Shown here: in pieces, positions 1 through 9,408 of the stretch
Layout of the letters: every line of letters begins with the position of its first letter
Position numbering within the stretch: the stretch's first letter is position 1
Origin: Afipia sp.
Lineage (GTDB): Bacteria; Pseudomonadota; Alphaproteobacteria; Rhizobiales; Xanthobacteraceae
Assembly: GCA_016201045.1 (NCBI GenBank)
Contig: JACQDM010000005.1
Coordinates: 62,001-126,000 of the forward strand
Length of the DNA stretch: 64,000 nt
Reading direction: 5' to 3'
Translations under genes and position numbers: made by a program
The notes under the pieces: generated by a model
The model's input: only the letters and a program-made list of their open reading frames with translations
What the model was told of the DNA's origin: nothing
Database searches by the model: none

Positions 1-508
1 CGCCGCCCGATTTCGGCGATACGTAGATCAGATCGTCATTCGTGCCGCTGGCAGCGCAAGCCGACAGATCGAGACCGAATCCCAGTTCGGCGAGCATCGC
101 CAATTCGAACCTGACCAGATGCGCGCCCGCATTGGCGGCATGGTCGAAATCGTCGAGCGTGGATTCCATCATTTCGTAAATATCTTCATGCGGATCGCGT
201 TCCGGCAACAGCCGTACCAGCGACGCCAGATGCGTCACGCCATAAACCGCATGCGATGACGCAAACATCGTCGCGGCGCGCAGCTTCGTCGCCTCGATTG
301 CGTAATATCCAAGATGTTCGTCGAGCCGCGCACGCCACGTTGCGCTGACGGAATTGCCCGGCTGCAGCAGCGGGCGCATGCGCGACCCCGCCCCGCCCCG
401 CACCAGTCCGAGATGGCGTCCGTGGGAACGGGTCATCAGTTCGACGATGGCGCTGGATTCGCCATGCCGCCGCACGCCCAGCACGATGCCTTCGTCGACC
501 CATTCCAT
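1..508 (-). CDS. recO: DNA repair protein RecO (3'-truncated by window edge)
   Basis: RecO binds single-stranded DNA and, with RecR, loads RecA during RecFOR gap repair in the cytoplasm. The frame opens at the ATG at 506-508 and leaves the window after about 169 residues; family members are usually 240-250, so the last third is missing. The start reads [17 protein letters not shown], the N-terminal OB-fold of RecO, and the stretch [15 protein letters not shown] near the edge belongs to the helical C-terminal part. A Cys (SACAASG) lies where some RecO proteins begin a zinc site. The gene sits 50 bp downstream of a small membrane-protein gene in the era-rnc-lepB run, its usual place in alphaproteobacteria. 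An ATG at 501-503 opens another frame and was rejected. Confidence 0.93.
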   Translation of the reverse strand, partial: MEWVDEGIVLGVRRHGESSAIVELMTRSHGRHLGLVRGGAGSRMRPLLQPGNSVSATWRARLDEHLGYYAIEATKLRAATMFASSHAVYGVTHLASLVRLLPERDPHEDIYEMMESTLDDFDHAANAGAHLVRFELAMLAELGFGLDLSACAASGTNDDLIYVSPKSGG

Positions 509-558
509 GAATCAGATCATACCCGATTTCGCTTCAACCCGCTTCACCGGCTGATGGG

Positions 559-966
559 TCAGGGTTTGAAGGTCCACGATCCGAACCAGCCGACGGCATC
601 GCCGGTGAACGACAGATAAAGCCCAAATCCAGTCAGCAACGCGGAGACAATATCGACAACAATGTCGGTCTGAATACCGTTATCGCCGACAGTTCCAATG
701 ATCGAGATGACAGACAGACCGAGAGAGGCCAGCAAAATCATTCGCGCCCAATTCTTGTGACGGCGGGCCGCAAGCCAGACCAGATAGACGAACAGCAGAA
801 TCAATCCCGCGGTAATCAGCTTGGCAACCGGCGCGGACATATCCGGCATATTCTCAAAGGCGTCGTCACGAAACGGCATCGACACCGCGTCGAGTGCCAG
901 CGAAAGATACAGCAACACCTCGAAATAGAAGATGTTCTTCGGGATCGTGGCCGGTGCGGCGCTCAT
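559..966 (-). CDS. Four-helix membrane protein of unknown function
   Basis: I do not recognise a named family. The 135-residue protein has four predicted membrane helices, at about residues 11-30, 47-67, 73-93 and 101-121, joined by short loops; the loop at 30-46 is acidic (DDAFENMPD) and the one at 68-73 basic (RRHKNW), suggesting ordered topology. It ends GSWTFKP. Its ATG overlaps the era stop codon (ATGA at 963-966), so translation is probably coupled to Era, and recO follows 50 bp later. Codon use resembles the neighbours. The coupling argues that it is a real gene with a role linked to envelope or ribosome homeostasis, but that is inference from context only. Confidence 0.8.
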   Translation of the reverse strand: MSAAPATIPKNIFYFEVLLYLSLALDAVSMPFRDDAFENMPDMSAPVAKLITAGLILLFVYLVWLAARRHKNWARMILLASLGLSVISIIGTVGDNGIQTDIVVDIVSALLTGFGLYLSFTGDAVGWFGSWTFKP

Positions 967-1883
967 TCCTTCGGAAACTCCAGACCCATTTCTTTATAGC
1001 GATCCGGATCGTCACCCCAACCGTCGCGCACTTTCACGAACAGAAAGAGATGTACCGGATGGCCGACGATTTCAGAAATCTCCCTGCGGGAATCCGCGCC
1101 GATGGACTTGATGGTCGCGCCTGCTTTACCGAGAACGATTTTGCGCTGGCTGTCGCGTTCGACGAAAATCGTCTGTTCGATGCGCACCGAGCGGTCTTTG
1201 CGCTCGGTCCACGCATCGGTCTCGACCGTGGACTGATACGGCAATTCCTGGTGCAAGTGCCGATAGATTTTCTCGCGGGTGATTTCCGCTGCCAGATGCC
1301 GCATCGGCGCATCCGACATCTGGTCTTCCGGATAGTGGAACGGTCCCTCAGGCACCTCGTTCGCGAGCGCCGCGCGCAAATCATCGACGCCGTCTCCCGT
1401 CGTTGCCGAGATCATGAATGTCCGGTCGAATTTCAGGCGCTCGTTCGCCTTCGCCGTCAGCTTCAATAGCCTTTCGCGCGGTACGAGATCGATCTTGTTG
1501 ATCACCAGTATTTTCGGATGATTGACCGACTCAAGTTTGCTCACGATCGCATCGGCTTCCTCGTCGATCCCGGCGCGCGCATCGATCAGCATGCAAACGA
1601 GATCGGCATCGTGTGCCCCGCTCCAAGCGGTCGAGACCATGGCACGATCAAGACGACGTTTGGGCGCGAAAATTCCGGGCGTATCGACCAGAACGATCTG
1701 CGCATTGTTCTCGATGACGATACCGCGAATGAGCGCGCGCGTCGTCTGGACCTTCTTCGACACGATCGTGACCTTGGAGCCGACAAGCGCATTCACGAGC
1801 GTCGATTTGCCGACATTGGGCGCGCCGATCAAAGCGACGAAGCCGCACCGTGTCGGCCCGCTCCGCACGACAGCCTCACTCAT
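963..1883 (-). CDS. era: GTPase Era
   Basis: Era is an essential Ras-like GTPase that binds the 3' end of 16S rRNA and helps mature the 30S subunit. The 306-residue protein (family about 300) has G1 GAPNVGKS at about 20-27, G3 DTPG at 67-70, G4 NKID at 129-132, and a C-terminal KH RNA-binding domain with the GKAGATIKSIG loop near 245-255. The start MSEAVVRSG overlaps the end of rnc by 8 bp, and its stop overlaps the next gene. The rnc-era pairing couples rRNA processing with small-subunit assembly and is conserved across proteobacteria. Confidence 0.97.
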   Translation of the reverse strand: MSEAVVRSGPTRCGFVALIGAPNVGKSTLVNALVGSKVTIVSKKVQTTRALIRGIVIENNAQIVLVDTPGIFAPKRRLDRAMVSTAWSGAHDADLVCMLIDARAGIDEEADAIVSKLESVNHPKILVINKIDLVPRERLLKLTAKANERLKFDRTFMISATTGDGVDDLRAALANEVPEGPFHYPEDQMSDAPMRHLAAEITREKIYRHLHQELPYQSTVETDAWTERKDRSVRIEQTIFVERDSQRKIVLGKAGATIKSIGADSRREISEIVGHPVHLFLFVKVRDGWGDDPDRYKEMGLEFPKE

Positions 1884-2709
1884 CGGTGCCGCCCTTGACG
1901 CCTTCGCGGGCCAGCATCGCCATCGCAGCGACTTTTTCTGCCGCGCGCTTGCTGCCGCCCTTTCCTTCTGCCGACTTCAGTCCCGGCAGATCAACAGCGA
2001 CTCGGAACTGAGGATCGTGATGCGGCCCCGTGCGCTCGACTTCGCGATAGGACGGCGTCGGCAGTCCCTTGCCCTGCGCCCACTCCTGTAGAACGGTTTT
2101 CGGATCGCGCAGCGGACGTACTGGCTTTCGCATCCGTTCGGTCCAGTTGCGCTCGACGAACGCGACAGACGGCTCATAACCGCCATCGAGAAAAATCGCG
2201 CCGATCACCGCTTCGCAGATGTCGCCAAGAACGGATTTGCGCAACCGTGCGCCTGCGCCCGCGCCGACACTTCCGAGCTTGATCGCCTCATCGAGACCGA
2301 GCGATCGCGCGACGTCCGCGCACGTTTCCTTTCGCACCAACTCAGCAAGGCGCTTTGAAAGTTCGCCCTCGTCGGCCTTCGGAAACGAACGATAGAGCAT
2401 GTCCGAGACGATCAGCCCCAGAACGTGATCGCCGAGAAATTCGAGGCGCTGGTAGCTGTCGGCGCGATTGCGCGCGGATTTCAGCGCGGAAACATGTGTG
2501 AACGCCGTCGCAAGCAGAGATGCATCCGCGAATTTATGCCCGATGCGCTCCTCGACAGCCTTGGCAGCCACTTTAGCGCCCGACCGGCGCGCAGCTTTTT
2601 TCTTCTTCTTCTTAGTATGAGAGTCTGCGGGCTTGGCCGTGCCGCCGGCAGCGCTCAAGCCGTCAGCCGCGCTTGCAGGAGCTTTTGCGAAAGGGCTCTC
2701 GCCGCTCAT
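1876..2709 (-). CDS. rnc: Ribonuclease III
   Basis: RNase III cleaves double-stranded RNA in rRNA precursors and regulatory duplexes. The catalytic domain carries the signature RLEFLGDHVLGL at about 88-99, with the acidic pair E/D in EFLGD, and GDICEAVIGAIFLDGG further on. A dsRNA-binding domain covers about 205-275 (VLQEWAQGKGLP, GGSKRAAEKVAAMAML). At 277 residues it is about 50 longer than the E. coli enzyme because of an N-terminal extension with a six-lysine run (about 33-38) and AARRSGAK, probably a disordered RNA-binding tail common in this bacterial group. The start ATG overlaps the lepB stop (ATGA, 2706-2709) and the 3' end overlaps era by 8 bp. Confidence 0.97.
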   Translation of the reverse strand: MSGESPFAKAPASAADGLSAAGGTAKPADSHTKKKKKKAARRSGAKVAAKAVEERIGHKFADASLLATAFTHVSALKSARNRADSYQRLEFLGDHVLGLIVSDMLYRSFPKADEGELSKRLAELVRKETCADVARSLGLDEAIKLGSVGAGAGARLRKSVLGDICEAVIGAIFLDGGYEPSVAFVERNWTERMRKPVRPLRDPKTVLQEWAQGKGLPTPSYREVERTGPHHDPQFRVAVDLPGLKSAEGKGGSKRAAEKVAAMAMLAREGVKGGTDE

Positions 2710-3464
2710 CGCACGATGGAGAAAATGCGATTCCAGCGCACGGCAACCGGCCAGCGCCAGAATTGCCAGGCCTGCTCGCCTTCGGCGATGGAAAAGAAAA
2801 TCATCTGCGCGCGGCCGATGATGTTCTCGAACGGAACGTAACCTACGGCAGACAGCACGCGGCTATCGGTCGAGTTGTCGCGATTGTCGCCCATCATAAA
2901 GAAATGATCTGGCGGCACCGTGTAAACATTCGTGGTGTCGTAGAATCCGTTATCGACGCAATCCAGCGTCTTGTAGGTGACGTTGTTCGGCAACGTCTCC
3001 TTCCATTGTTTGACGCGCGCCGTTGCATCCGATCCGCAAGGGTCCTCGCCGACGAAATCAGGAAGACGTTCGCGCTTCACAGGCACATCGTTGATGTAGA
3101 GCAGCCCTTCTTTCATCTGAATGCGGTCGCCGGGCAATCCGATCACGCGCTTGATGTAGTCGGTGGTATCGTCTTTGGGCAGGCGAAACACAACGATATC
3201 GCCGCGATTTGGCTCCGAGCCGAAGATGCGGCCTGAAAACAGCCGCGGCGACAGCGGGATCGAATAATGGGTGTAGCCATAGGAATATTTCGAGACGAAC
3301 AGATAGTCGCCGACCAGAAGCGTCGCCTTCATGGAGCCGGATGGAATGTTGAACGGCTGAAAAAGAAAGGTGCGGATGACAAGCGCAATAATGAGCGCAT
3401 GGATGACGACGCGGATGGTCTCGCCGGCGCCGCCCTCGGTTTTGGCAGGTGTTGTCACGCTCAT
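2706..3464 (-). CDS. lepB: Signal peptidase I
   Basis: LepB is the inner-membrane protease that removes signal peptides from exported proteins. I place the start at the ATG at 3462-3464 (MSVTTPAKTEGG), which is preceded by AAAAAGAG; the frame stays open 18 codons further up but without a better site. The 252-residue protein has one membrane helix (about 17-35), then the catalytic Ser44 in IPSGSMKATL and the general-base Lys105 in DYIKRVIGLPGD, and the box GDNRDNSTDSR near the C-terminus. It follows acpS after a 190 bp gap that may hold its own promoter, and its stop overlaps the rnc start by 4 bp. Confidence 0.95.
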   Translation of the reverse strand: MSVTTPAKTEGGAGETIRVVIHALIIALVIRTFLFQPFNIPSGSMKATLLVGDYLFVSKYSYGYTHYSIPLSPRLFSGRIFGSEPNRGDIVVFRLPKDDTTDYIKRVIGLPGDRIQMKEGLLYINDVPVKRERLPDFVGEDPCGSDATARVKQWKETLPNNVTYKTLDCVDNGFYDTTNVYTVPPDHFFMMGDNRDNSTDSRVLSAVGYVPFENIIGRAQMIFFSIAEGEQAWQFWRWPVAVRWNRIFSIVR

Positions 3465-3654
3465 TGCTCTTTTTGATCCTGATGTCCGAATCCAGGAGCC
3501 GGACGGCACCCAAATCACCCGCGCGCGTTTTAGACCGTTGTCGGAAGCCGCGCAATCAAACTGCCGTCAATGAACCTTTGGTAACATGCTGACACATCGC
3601 GGGATTTCGCGGATTAGTACTATTGGCGGGAGGCTTTCCGGCGTCCGGTTGGCA

Positions 3655-4068
3655 CTAGCGGACGGAGACGGCGGAAATGATGACGAAGGCCTGCGCCATC
3701 GGCCAGTCGTCGGTGATGGTCAAATCGATCCGCGCCTCGTGTCCGGTCGGGATGAGCTTCTCGAGCCGTACCAGCGCCCCACCCGTCAGCTTCATCGTGG
3801 GCCGCCCGCCGGGCATGTTGACCACGCCCATATCGCGCCACCACACCCCCTGCCGTATGCCGGTTCCGAGCGCTTTGGAGCAGGCTTCCTTGGCAGCAAA
3901 CCGTTTGGCGTAAGTTGCCCAAACCAGCTTCGGCATTTTCGAGCGGCGCTCAGCCTTGGCACGCTCGGCGTCGGTGAAGATACGTTCCAGAAAACGTTCG
4001 CCATGACGGCCGATCACCTTTTCGATGCGCGTGATGTCGATGACGTCGGAGCCGATCCCGATAATCAT
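3655..4068 (-). CDS. acpS: Holo-[acyl-carrier-protein] synthase
   Basis: AcpS moves the 4'-phosphopantetheine arm from CoA to apo-ACP, switching on fatty acid synthesis. The gene starts at the ATG at 4066-4068, whose TG overlaps the pdxJ stop (ATGA); a longer reading frame running through pdxJ in another phase was discarded. The 137-residue product begins [16 protein letters not shown], with the Mg-binding Asp8, and has the second signature [13 protein letters not shown] with Glu61. Length fits the family (120-140). pdxJ-acpS adjacency is conserved in many proteobacteria, and lepB follows downstream. Confidence 0.96.
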   Translation of the reverse strand: MIIGIGSDVIDITRIEKVIGRHGERFLERIFTDAERAKAERRSKMPKLVWATYAKRFAAKEACSKALGTGIRQGVWWRDMGVVNMPGGRPTMKLTGGALVRLEKLIPTGHEARIDLTITDDWPMAQAFVIISAVSVR

Positions 4069-4832
4069 AGATACGCCTGCAGAGTCTTGCGACCCCGATC
4101 CATCGCTGCGCGCATGTCGCGCACGGTCTGGGCAAGGCCGACGAACAGCGCCTCGCCCATCATGAAATATCCGATGTTCAACTCGACGATCTGCGGCAGA
4201 GCTGCAATCGTCTGCGCCGTTTTGTAATCGAGGCCGTGACCGGCATGCACTTCGATCCCTGCGGACTGAGCCAGCTTCGCGCCTTCGGCGATGCGATTCC
4301 ACTCCAGTTCGGCTTTTGAAGCATGGCCATCGGAAATCGCATCGCACCAAGCGCCCGTGTGAATTTCGATAACGGGCGCTTTCAGCTTCGCCGCCATCTC
4401 GATCTGTGCGGGATCGGCTGCGATGAACAAGGATACGCGGATGCCGGCTTCGTTCAGCCGCGCAATGAACGGCGTCAATGCCTCGCGTTGCCCGATCACA
4501 TCGAGACCGCCTTCGGTCGTCAGTTCCTCCCGCCGCTCCGGCACGAGACACACTGCATGCGGTCTCGTTGCGAGTGAAATGCGCAGCATGTCGGCGGTTG
4601 CCGCCATTTCGAAATTCAGCGGTTTGGAAATCTCAGCCTTGAGGCGCTTCATGTCGTCGTCGCGGATGTGCCGCCGATCCTCACGCAGATGCGCGGTGAT
4701 GCCGTCGGCACCCGCCTCGATCGCAAGCAACGCGGCGCGCACGGGGTCCGGTGCGTGCCCGCCGCGGGCATTGCGAAGGGTCGCGACGTGGTCGACGTTG
4801 ACTCCGAGACGGAGGTGCGGAGCGTGAGACAT
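4065..4832 (-). CDS. pdxJ: Pyridoxine 5'-phosphate synthase
   Basis: PdxJ condenses 1-deoxyxylulose 5-phosphate with 3-amino-2-oxopropyl phosphate to form pyridoxine 5'-phosphate, the last ring-closing step of DXP-dependent vitamin B6 synthesis. The 255-residue TIM barrel starts [20 protein letters not shown], with the conserved [13 protein letters not shown], followed by [13 protein letters not shown], the glutamate-containing strand PLNFEMAAT, and HAGHGLDY and [13 protein letters not shown], which bind phosphate near the C-terminus. It is translationally coupled to acpS and lies 17 bp after rsh. Confidence 0.97.
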   Translation of the reverse strand: MSHAPHLRLGVNVDHVATLRNARGGHAPDPVRAALLAIEAGADGITAHLREDRRHIRDDDMKRLKAEISKPLNFEMAATADMLRISLATRPHAVCLVPERREELTTEGGLDVIGQREALTPFIARLNEAGIRVSLFIAADPAQIEMAAKLKAPVIEIHTGAWCDAISDGHASKAELEWNRIAEGAKLAQSAGIEVHAGHGLDYKTAQTIAALPQIVELNIGYFMMGEALFVGLAQTVRDMRAAMDRGRKTLQAYL

Positions 4833-4849
4833 GGAGGATAAGGCCCCGG

Positions 4850-7135
4850 TTATCCATTGACGCGTTCGACGCGCGCGACGACGGCCTTCGCGCGAAGTTG
4901 CGCGATGATACCGTTGAGATGTTTGAGATCATAGACCTCCAGGTCGATGGTCAGCTCCGTGAAATCCGGCGAACGGCGGCTCATGCTGATGTTGTCGATA
5001 TTGCCGTCGTGTTCTGCAATCACGGTCGCAACCTGAGCGAGGCTTCCCGGCTCGTTGACGTTTTGCACAAGGAGCCGCGCGGGGAAACGGCGCGGCGCGG
5101 CCTCTTCCGTATCCCAGCGAACGTCGATCCAGCGCTCCGGTTCGTCCTCGAAATCTTTCAGCGCCGGCGATTGGATCGGATAGATCGTGATGCCTTCCTT
5201 GGGCGTCACGATGCCGACGATGCGATCGCCGGGGACCGCGCCTCCGTTGGGCGCAAACTTCACCGGCAAATCGTTGTTGATGCCCTTGATCGGAATGGCA
5301 GCGGGCGTATCGGCAGCGGCACGTGTCAGCTTCGAGCGCACGCGCTTGAACGGAACTTTTTTCTTTGCCCCGCTTCGCGCCTCTTCCTTGTAGTCAGGAT
5401 ACATCGCGCGCGCGACGTCCGATGCTTTCATCTCGCTGCGGCCCACGGCTGCGAACACGTCTTCAATCGATGCACGTGCCAGCCGCGGCAACGCACCTTT
5501 CAACTTGTCGTCGGCGTAAGCAATCTTGGCGCGCATAAACAGGCGCTCGACGATGCGGCGGCCCAGGCCGGCGTACTGATCGCGAACAGCAGTGCGGGTC
5601 GCGCGCCGGATCGCCGCCCTGGCCTTGCCAGTGACAGCGAGCGATTCCCATGCAATGGGCGGCGCAGATTGCGCTTTCGAGGTCAGCACCTCCACTTCGT
5701 CGCCATTGTCGAGTTCTGACGCAAGCGGCGCGAACTTGCCGTTGATCTTGCAGCCGACCGCGCTGTTGCCGACGTCGGTGTGAACCGCATAGGCGAAATC
5801 GATGACGTTGGCGTGGCGCGGCAGTGCGATCAACTTGCCCTTCGGCGTGAAGCAGAACACCTGATCGTGAAACAGCTCCATCTTGGTGTGTTCGAGAAAT
5901 TCTTCCGGGTTGGCGCTTTCGGAGAGAACTTCAACGGTGTGCCGCAGCCACGCGAACGCGTTGGATTCGCGCTGCAGCACTTCGGTCGGCGACCCGACAC
6001 GATCCTTGTAGAAGGCATGCGCAGCGATGCCGTATTCGGCGATCTGATCCATGTCTTCGGTACGAATTTGCAATTCGACGCGCTGGTTACCTGGACCGAT
6101 AACGGTGGTATGGATCGAGCGATAGTCGTTCTGCTTCGGCGTCGAGATGTAGTCTTTGAACCGCCCCGGCACGACCGGCCATGTTGTGTGAACGATGCCG
6201 AGCGTGCGGTAGGCCTCCGCAACAGAATTGACGATGATGCGAAATCCGAAAATGTCGGACAACTGCTCGAAGCCAACGGATTTGCGTTCCATCTTAACCC
6301 AGATCGAGAACGGCCGTTTGCGACGGCCGAGCACCACCGCCGACACACCGTTCTTCTTCAGGATCGCCGCAAGCTGCGTTTCGATCTCCCCGATCAGATT
6401 GCGGTTGCGATCCGCCAGCGCATCGAGCCGCTGCATGACGACGGCATAGGCGGGCGGATCGAGTTCCTTAAAGGCAAGGTCTTCCAGTTCCTCGCGCATT
6501 TCCTGCATGCCCATGCGGCCTGCGAGTGGCGCGTAGATATCGAGTGTTTCCTCCGCAATGCGGCGGCGCGACGCCGGCGGTACGAACTCAAGCGTGCGCA
6601 TGTTGTGCAGACGATCCGCGAGCTTGATCAGCAGCACGCGAACGTCGTCGGCGATTGCCAGCAACAGCTTGCGCAGATTTTCGGCCTGCTTCGCCTCGCG
6701 CGAAACCAGTTCAAGCCGCTTGAGTTTGGTCAACCCCTCAACCAGAGCCCCGATCTCGCGGCCGAATGTCTTGTCGATCTCGGCGCGCGTCGCCTCGGTA
6801 TCCTCGATGGTGTCGTGCAGAAGAGCCGCGACAATCGTCGCGTCATCGAGTTTCAGGTCGGTAAGAATGGCCGCCACTTCCAGCGGATGCGAAAAGTAGG
6901 GATCGCCCGACGCGCGTGTCTGCTCGCCATGCGCCTTCATGGCGTAAACGTAGGCCCGGTTGAGCAGGTCCTCGTCGGTCTTCGGATTGTAAGCGCGGAC
7001 CCGGTCGACCAGGTCGTACTGCCGCATCATCTTGGCGCGGACGGGCTTTTTTGCCGCAACCGGCGCAACAGAAACCGCCGCGACCGCGTCAGCGGTAGCC
7101 TGTGTCTGCTGAGGAGTGCGGCGCCAGATCGCCAT
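4850..7135 (-). CDS. rsh: Bifunctional (p)ppGpp synthetase/hydrolase Rsh (RelA/SpoT)
   Basis: Rsh makes and degrades the alarmone (p)ppGpp and sets the stringent response; in this class it is normally the only long RSH enzyme. Order of domains: HD hydrolase ([18 protein letters not shown], about 80-190), synthetase ([24 protein letters not shown], about 300-400), TGS ([21 protein letters not shown]) and C-terminal ACT ([20 protein letters not shown]). Both the HD and synthetase motifs look intact. The start chosen has AAAGG 9 nt upstream, but homologs I recall begin near [11 protein letters not shown] (ATG at 7028-7030), so the first 35 Ala/Pro-rich residues are uncertain. It is the gene after rpoZ, separated by a terminator, so it probably has its own promoter. 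Confidence 0.96.
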   Translation of the reverse strand: MAIWRRTPQQTQATADAVAAVSVAPVAAKKPVRAKMMRQYDLVDRVRAYNPKTDEDLLNRAYVYAMKAHGEQTRASGDPYFSHPLEVAAILTDLKLDDATIVAALLHDTIEDTEATRAEIDKTFGREIGALVEGLTKLKRLELVSREAKQAENLRKLLLAIADDVRVLLIKLADRLHNMRTLEFVPPASRRRIAEETLDIYAPLAGRMGMQEMREELEDLAFKELDPPAYAVVMQRLDALADRNRNLIGEIETQLAAILKKNGVSAVVLGRRKRPFSIWVKMERKSVGFEQLSDIFGFRIIVNSVAEAYRTLGIVHTTWPVVPGRFKDYISTPKQNDYRSIHTTVIGPGNQRVELQIRTEDMDQIAEYGIAAHAFYKDRVGSPTEVLQRESNAFAWLRHTVEVLSESANPEEFLEHTKMELFHDQVFCFTPKGKLIALPRHANVIDFAYAVHTDVGNSAVGCKINGKFAPLASELDNGDEVEVLTSKAQSAPPIAWESLAVTGKARAAIRRATRTAVRDQYAGLGRRIVERLFMRAKIAYADDKLKGALPRLARASIEDVFAAVGRSEMKASDVARAMYPDYKEEARSGAKKKVPFKRVRSKLTRAAADTPAAIPIKGINNDLPVKFAPNGGAVPGDRIVGIVTPKEGITIYPIQSPALKDFEDEPERWIDVRWDTEEAAPRRFPARLLVQNVNEPGSLAQVATVIAEHDGNIDNISMSRRSPDFTELTIDLEVYDLKHLNGIIAQLRAKAVVARVERVNG

Positions 7136-7228
7136 CGATGACTGCCTTTTGGCGCAATTCCGGGAAAGAACCGCCGTTCACAATATCACCGGCTTCTGTG
7201 GCGGCCGCAAGGAAGACGCCGAAATGGT

Positions 7229-7265
7229 CAATAAAAGCAAAGGCCCGGATCGGGGTCCGGGCCTT
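7229..7265 (-). terminator. Rho-independent terminator after rpoZ
   Basis: A perfect 10-bp stem (AAGGCCCGGA / TCCGGGCCTT, 7240-7249 and 7256-7265) with a 6-nt loop is followed on the minus strand by TGCTTTTATT. It lies 40 bp past the rpoZ stop and before rsh, so it should separate the two transcripts. Confidence 0.85.
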
Positions 7266-7304
7266 GCTGTTCGATCTGAAATCTACCCTAGCGGGGTCGA
7301 TGGC

Positions 7305-7697
7305 TTATTCGTCTTCTTCAGGCTGCTCCTCGGGCGGTGCCAAGCCTTCGAGGCCCTTCAGCAGCTCTTCCTCGGTCATGCGCTCGACAGCCACTTCCGT
7401 ATCGTCGGCGTCCACCGACGCACCGGCGGAGCCAATCAGCGGCACGGTATCGGGTTCCGGCTCGTCGACTTCGACGAACTTCTGCAGCGAGTGAACGAGT
7501 TCTTCCTTTAAATCCTCAGGAGAAACAGTCGTTTCGGCGATTTCACGCAGTGAAACCACGGGATTCTTGTCGTTATCGCGGTCGACCGTGATCTGCGAGC
7601 CGGACGAGATCATGCGTGCGCGATGCGCGGCCAAGAGCACGAGATCGAACCGATTATCGACCTTGTCGATGCAATCCTCAACAGTCACGCGCGCCAT
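7305..7697 (-). CDS. rpoZ: RNA polymerase omega subunit
   Basis: Omega helps fold and hold the beta' subunit of RNA polymerase and forms one ppGpp-binding site with it in proteobacteria. The start is the ATG at 7695-7697 ([20 protein letters not shown]) with GGAG 9 nt upstream; a TTG two codons earlier is less likely. The core fold, about residues 1-60, has the conserved EDCIDKV and [11 protein letters not shown] segments. The 130-residue length and the acidic tail rich in Glu/Pro ([10 protein letters not shown]) are typical of alphaproteobacteria. Placement next to rsh links the ppGpp maker with its target. Confidence 0.96.
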   Translation of the reverse strand: MARVTVEDCIDKVDNRFDLVLLAAHRARMISSGSQITVDRDNDKNPVVSLREIAETTVSPEDLKEELVHSLQKFVEVDEPEPDTVPLIGSAGASVDADDTEVAVERMTEEELLKGLEGLAPPEEQPEEDE

Positions 7698-8047
7698 CGG
7701 CAATCGCTCCGAATCTGGGTCTGGAATGTTTCGCTATGCGGCCTAGGTATAGCGGTAACGGCCGCTCTGCAAGTCGCTTTTTGAATAAACCGCAGTATAG
7801 ACGGCGGTTTCTCGAGGCAGAGCGACGATTTCGGTGCGCCCATTTAGTTGAATGGACAAGAAATCGCTGCATTGCTTCAAGATTATGAAGTCCGAAAGGG
7901 CGTGGCGGGGTTTTTCATCGACAGCGCCGTCGGATACCTCCGATCCGCCACTCGCGGACACATACAATCGACGACGAAAACTAACTTGGGAATGCGCGGA
8001 GTTTTAGCCGCGCCAAAAACGTTTCAACAATACGCGAGACAAAACTG
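7698..8047. promoter_or_regulatory. Divergent promoter region, rpoZ / NYN gene
   Basis: This 350-bp stretch separates divergent rpoZ and the NYN-domain gene. On the rpoZ side CTTGCA and CTATAC (about 7748-7771, minus strand) resemble an alphaproteobacterial sigma-70 promoter, but the spacing of 15 is short, so this is a weak call. The rest (7800-8047) holds only short open frames with no ribosome-binding site or recognisable protein. I looked for tRNA and tmRNA features and saw none. Confidence 0.4.
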
Positions 8048-8680
8048 ATGCCTTCTGCTGCCAACAAGATCGCGCTGTTTATTGACGGTGCCAACCTTTA
8101 CGCAACCGCGCGCACCCTTGGGTTCGACATCGACTACAAGCGCCTGCTTCTTGAATTTCAAAGCCGGGGCAATCTGGTCAGGGCGTTTTACTACACAGCG
8201 ATAATCGAAGATCAGGAATACTCGTCGATCCGCCCGCTGATCGATTGGCTCGACTATAACGGCTACACCGTCGTCACCAAGGCAACGAAGGAATTCGTCG
8301 ACGCCTCCGGCCGCCGCAAGGTCAAGGGCAACATGGATATCGAGCTTGCGGTCGACGCCATGGAGTTGGCCGACAGCATCGACCACATGGTTTTGTTTTC
8401 GGGTGACGGCGACTTCCGCTCACTGGTTGAGGCCGTGCAGCGCCGTGGCGTGCGCGTAACCGTCATCTCCACGATTGCCAGCCAGCCGCCGATGATCGCC
8501 GACGAATTGCGCCGTCAGGCGGATGTCTTTACCGATTTGGTCCAGCTACAATCCAAGCTCGGCCGCGACCCGAGCGAGCGCCCTGCTCCGCGCGAGCCGC
8601 GTCAGCACACGCCGCAATTCCTGCAGCGCACGACGAGCACGATTGCACCGCGAGGCGATGACGAAGATTTCGAGGACTGA
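8048..8680 (+). CDS. NYN-domain (LabA/DUF88-like) putative ribonuclease
   Basis: NYN domains are PIN-like folds that cut RNA using clustered acidic residues with Mg2+. The 210-residue protein opens with IALFIDGANLYATAR (first catalytic Asp), has KGNMDIELAVDAMELAD (central acidic residues) and VLFSGDGDFRSLVEAVQ (third acidic cluster), then the VTVIS strand, so the active site looks complete over about residues 8-165. The C-terminal 45 residues are Pro/Arg/Glu-rich and end DDEDFED, probably disordered. Its 3' end overlaps the UDGb gene by 23 bp, suggesting a shared transcript. The group is related to LabA of cyanobacteria, but the target RNA here is unknown. Confidence 0.9.
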   Translation: MPSAANKIALFIDGANLYATARTLGFDIDYKRLLLEFQSRGNLVRAFYYTAIIEDQEYSSIRPLIDWLDYNGYTVVTKATKEFVDASGRRKVKGNMDIELAVDAMELADSIDHMVLFSGDGDFRSLVEAVQRRGVRVTVISTIASQPPMIADELRRQADVFTDLVQLQSKLGRDPSERPAPREPRQHTPQFLQRTTSTIAPRGDDEDFED

Positions 8681-9353
8681 AAAAAATGATTTGGGACGGC
8701 GCGAAGGTGCCGGCCCGATCACCAGTTCCGAACCATCCCGCGATTGTCCGCTCTGCCCGAGACTTGCTGCCTTTCGCCACGCCAATCAAGCGCGCGAACC
8801 CGCGTGGTTCAATGCTCCCGTCCCGTCATTCGGCCCGGTTGAGGCCTCGCTCCTGATCGTCGGCCTCGCGCCCGGACTTCAGGGTGCCAATCGCACAGGA
8901 CGCCCATTCACCGGCGACTACGCTGGCGACCTGCTTTACGCGACGCTGCTCGAATTCGGCTTCGCGTCCGGAGTCTACGACCAGCGCCCCGATGACGGAC
9001 TGACGCTGATCGATTGCCGCATCTCCAACGCGGTGCGCTGCGTGCCGCCGCAGAACAAACCCCTACCTGCGGAAATCGCGACGTGTCGAGACTTTCTCGG
9101 CGCTGCGCTGAATGAAATGACCAACCTTCGGGCCATTGTCATGCTGGGCCGCGTCTCCCACGATTCCACATTGAAGGCACTCGGCGTCCGCGCGCCTGAC
9201 GCGCCCTTCTCCCACGGCGCGGAATTTCAGGCGGGAAAGGTCCGGCTTTTCGATAGCTATCACTGCTCGCGGTACAACACGAACACACGTCGCCTGACAC
9301 CTGCGATGTTCAGATCGGTGTTTGCGAGCGTGCGGGACTATCTGTCGGCGTAA
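8658..9353 (+). CDS. Uracil-DNA glycosylase, family 5 (UDGb-like)
   Basis: This enzyme class removes uracil, and often hypoxanthine or xanthine, from DNA at the start of base excision repair. From the ATG at 8658-8660 the product has 231 residues. DCPLCPRLAAFR supplies the first two cysteines of the [4Fe-4S] cluster expected for families 4 and 5. Motif A, GLAPGLQGANRTGRPFTGD, has the NRTGR block typical of family 5 and lacks the polar catalytic residue of classic Ung. AVRCVPPQNKP supplies another Cys. Motif B is near FDSYHCSRYNT, with the active-site His. The start lies inside the NYN gene with GAGG close by; TTG at 8691 is an alternative. A bidirectional terminator follows. Confidence 0.9.
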   Translation: MTKISRTEKNDLGRREGAGPITSSEPSRDCPLCPRLAAFRHANQAREPAWFNAPVPSFGPVEASLLIVGLAPGLQGANRTGRPFTGDYAGDLLYATLLEFGFASGVYDQRPDDGLTLIDCRISNAVRCVPPQNKPLPAEIATCRDFLGAALNEMTNLRAIVMLGRVSHDSTLKALGVRAPDAPFSHGAEFQAGKVRLFDSYHCSRYNTNTRRLTPAMFRSVFASVRDYLSA

Positions 9354-9359
9354 CGCATA

Positions 9360-9388
9360 AAAACGGCGGCACTAAATGCCGCCGTTTT
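9360..9388. terminator. Bidirectional terminator between UDGb and BA14K genes
   Basis: AAAACGGCGGCA (9360-9371) pairs perfectly with TGCCGCCGTTTT (9377-9388) across a 5-nt loop. The A/T ends give a short U-run on either strand, so it can stop both convergent genes. Confidence 0.85.
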
Positions 9389-9408
9389 CCGATCTGACTT
9401 AACTCTCG

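Noticed and set aside
5780-7141. 453-residue open frame antisense to rsh
   Set aside because: Shadow of a GC-rich gene; the sense strand encodes all Rsh domains.
7704-8047. Possible tmRNA or 6S RNA next to rpoZ
   Set aside because: No tag-coding sequence, no tRNA-like end and no fitting long hairpin were found.
7848-8048. 66-residue frame just before the NYN gene
   Set aside because: No ribosome-binding site, and the sequence is not protein-like beyond chance.
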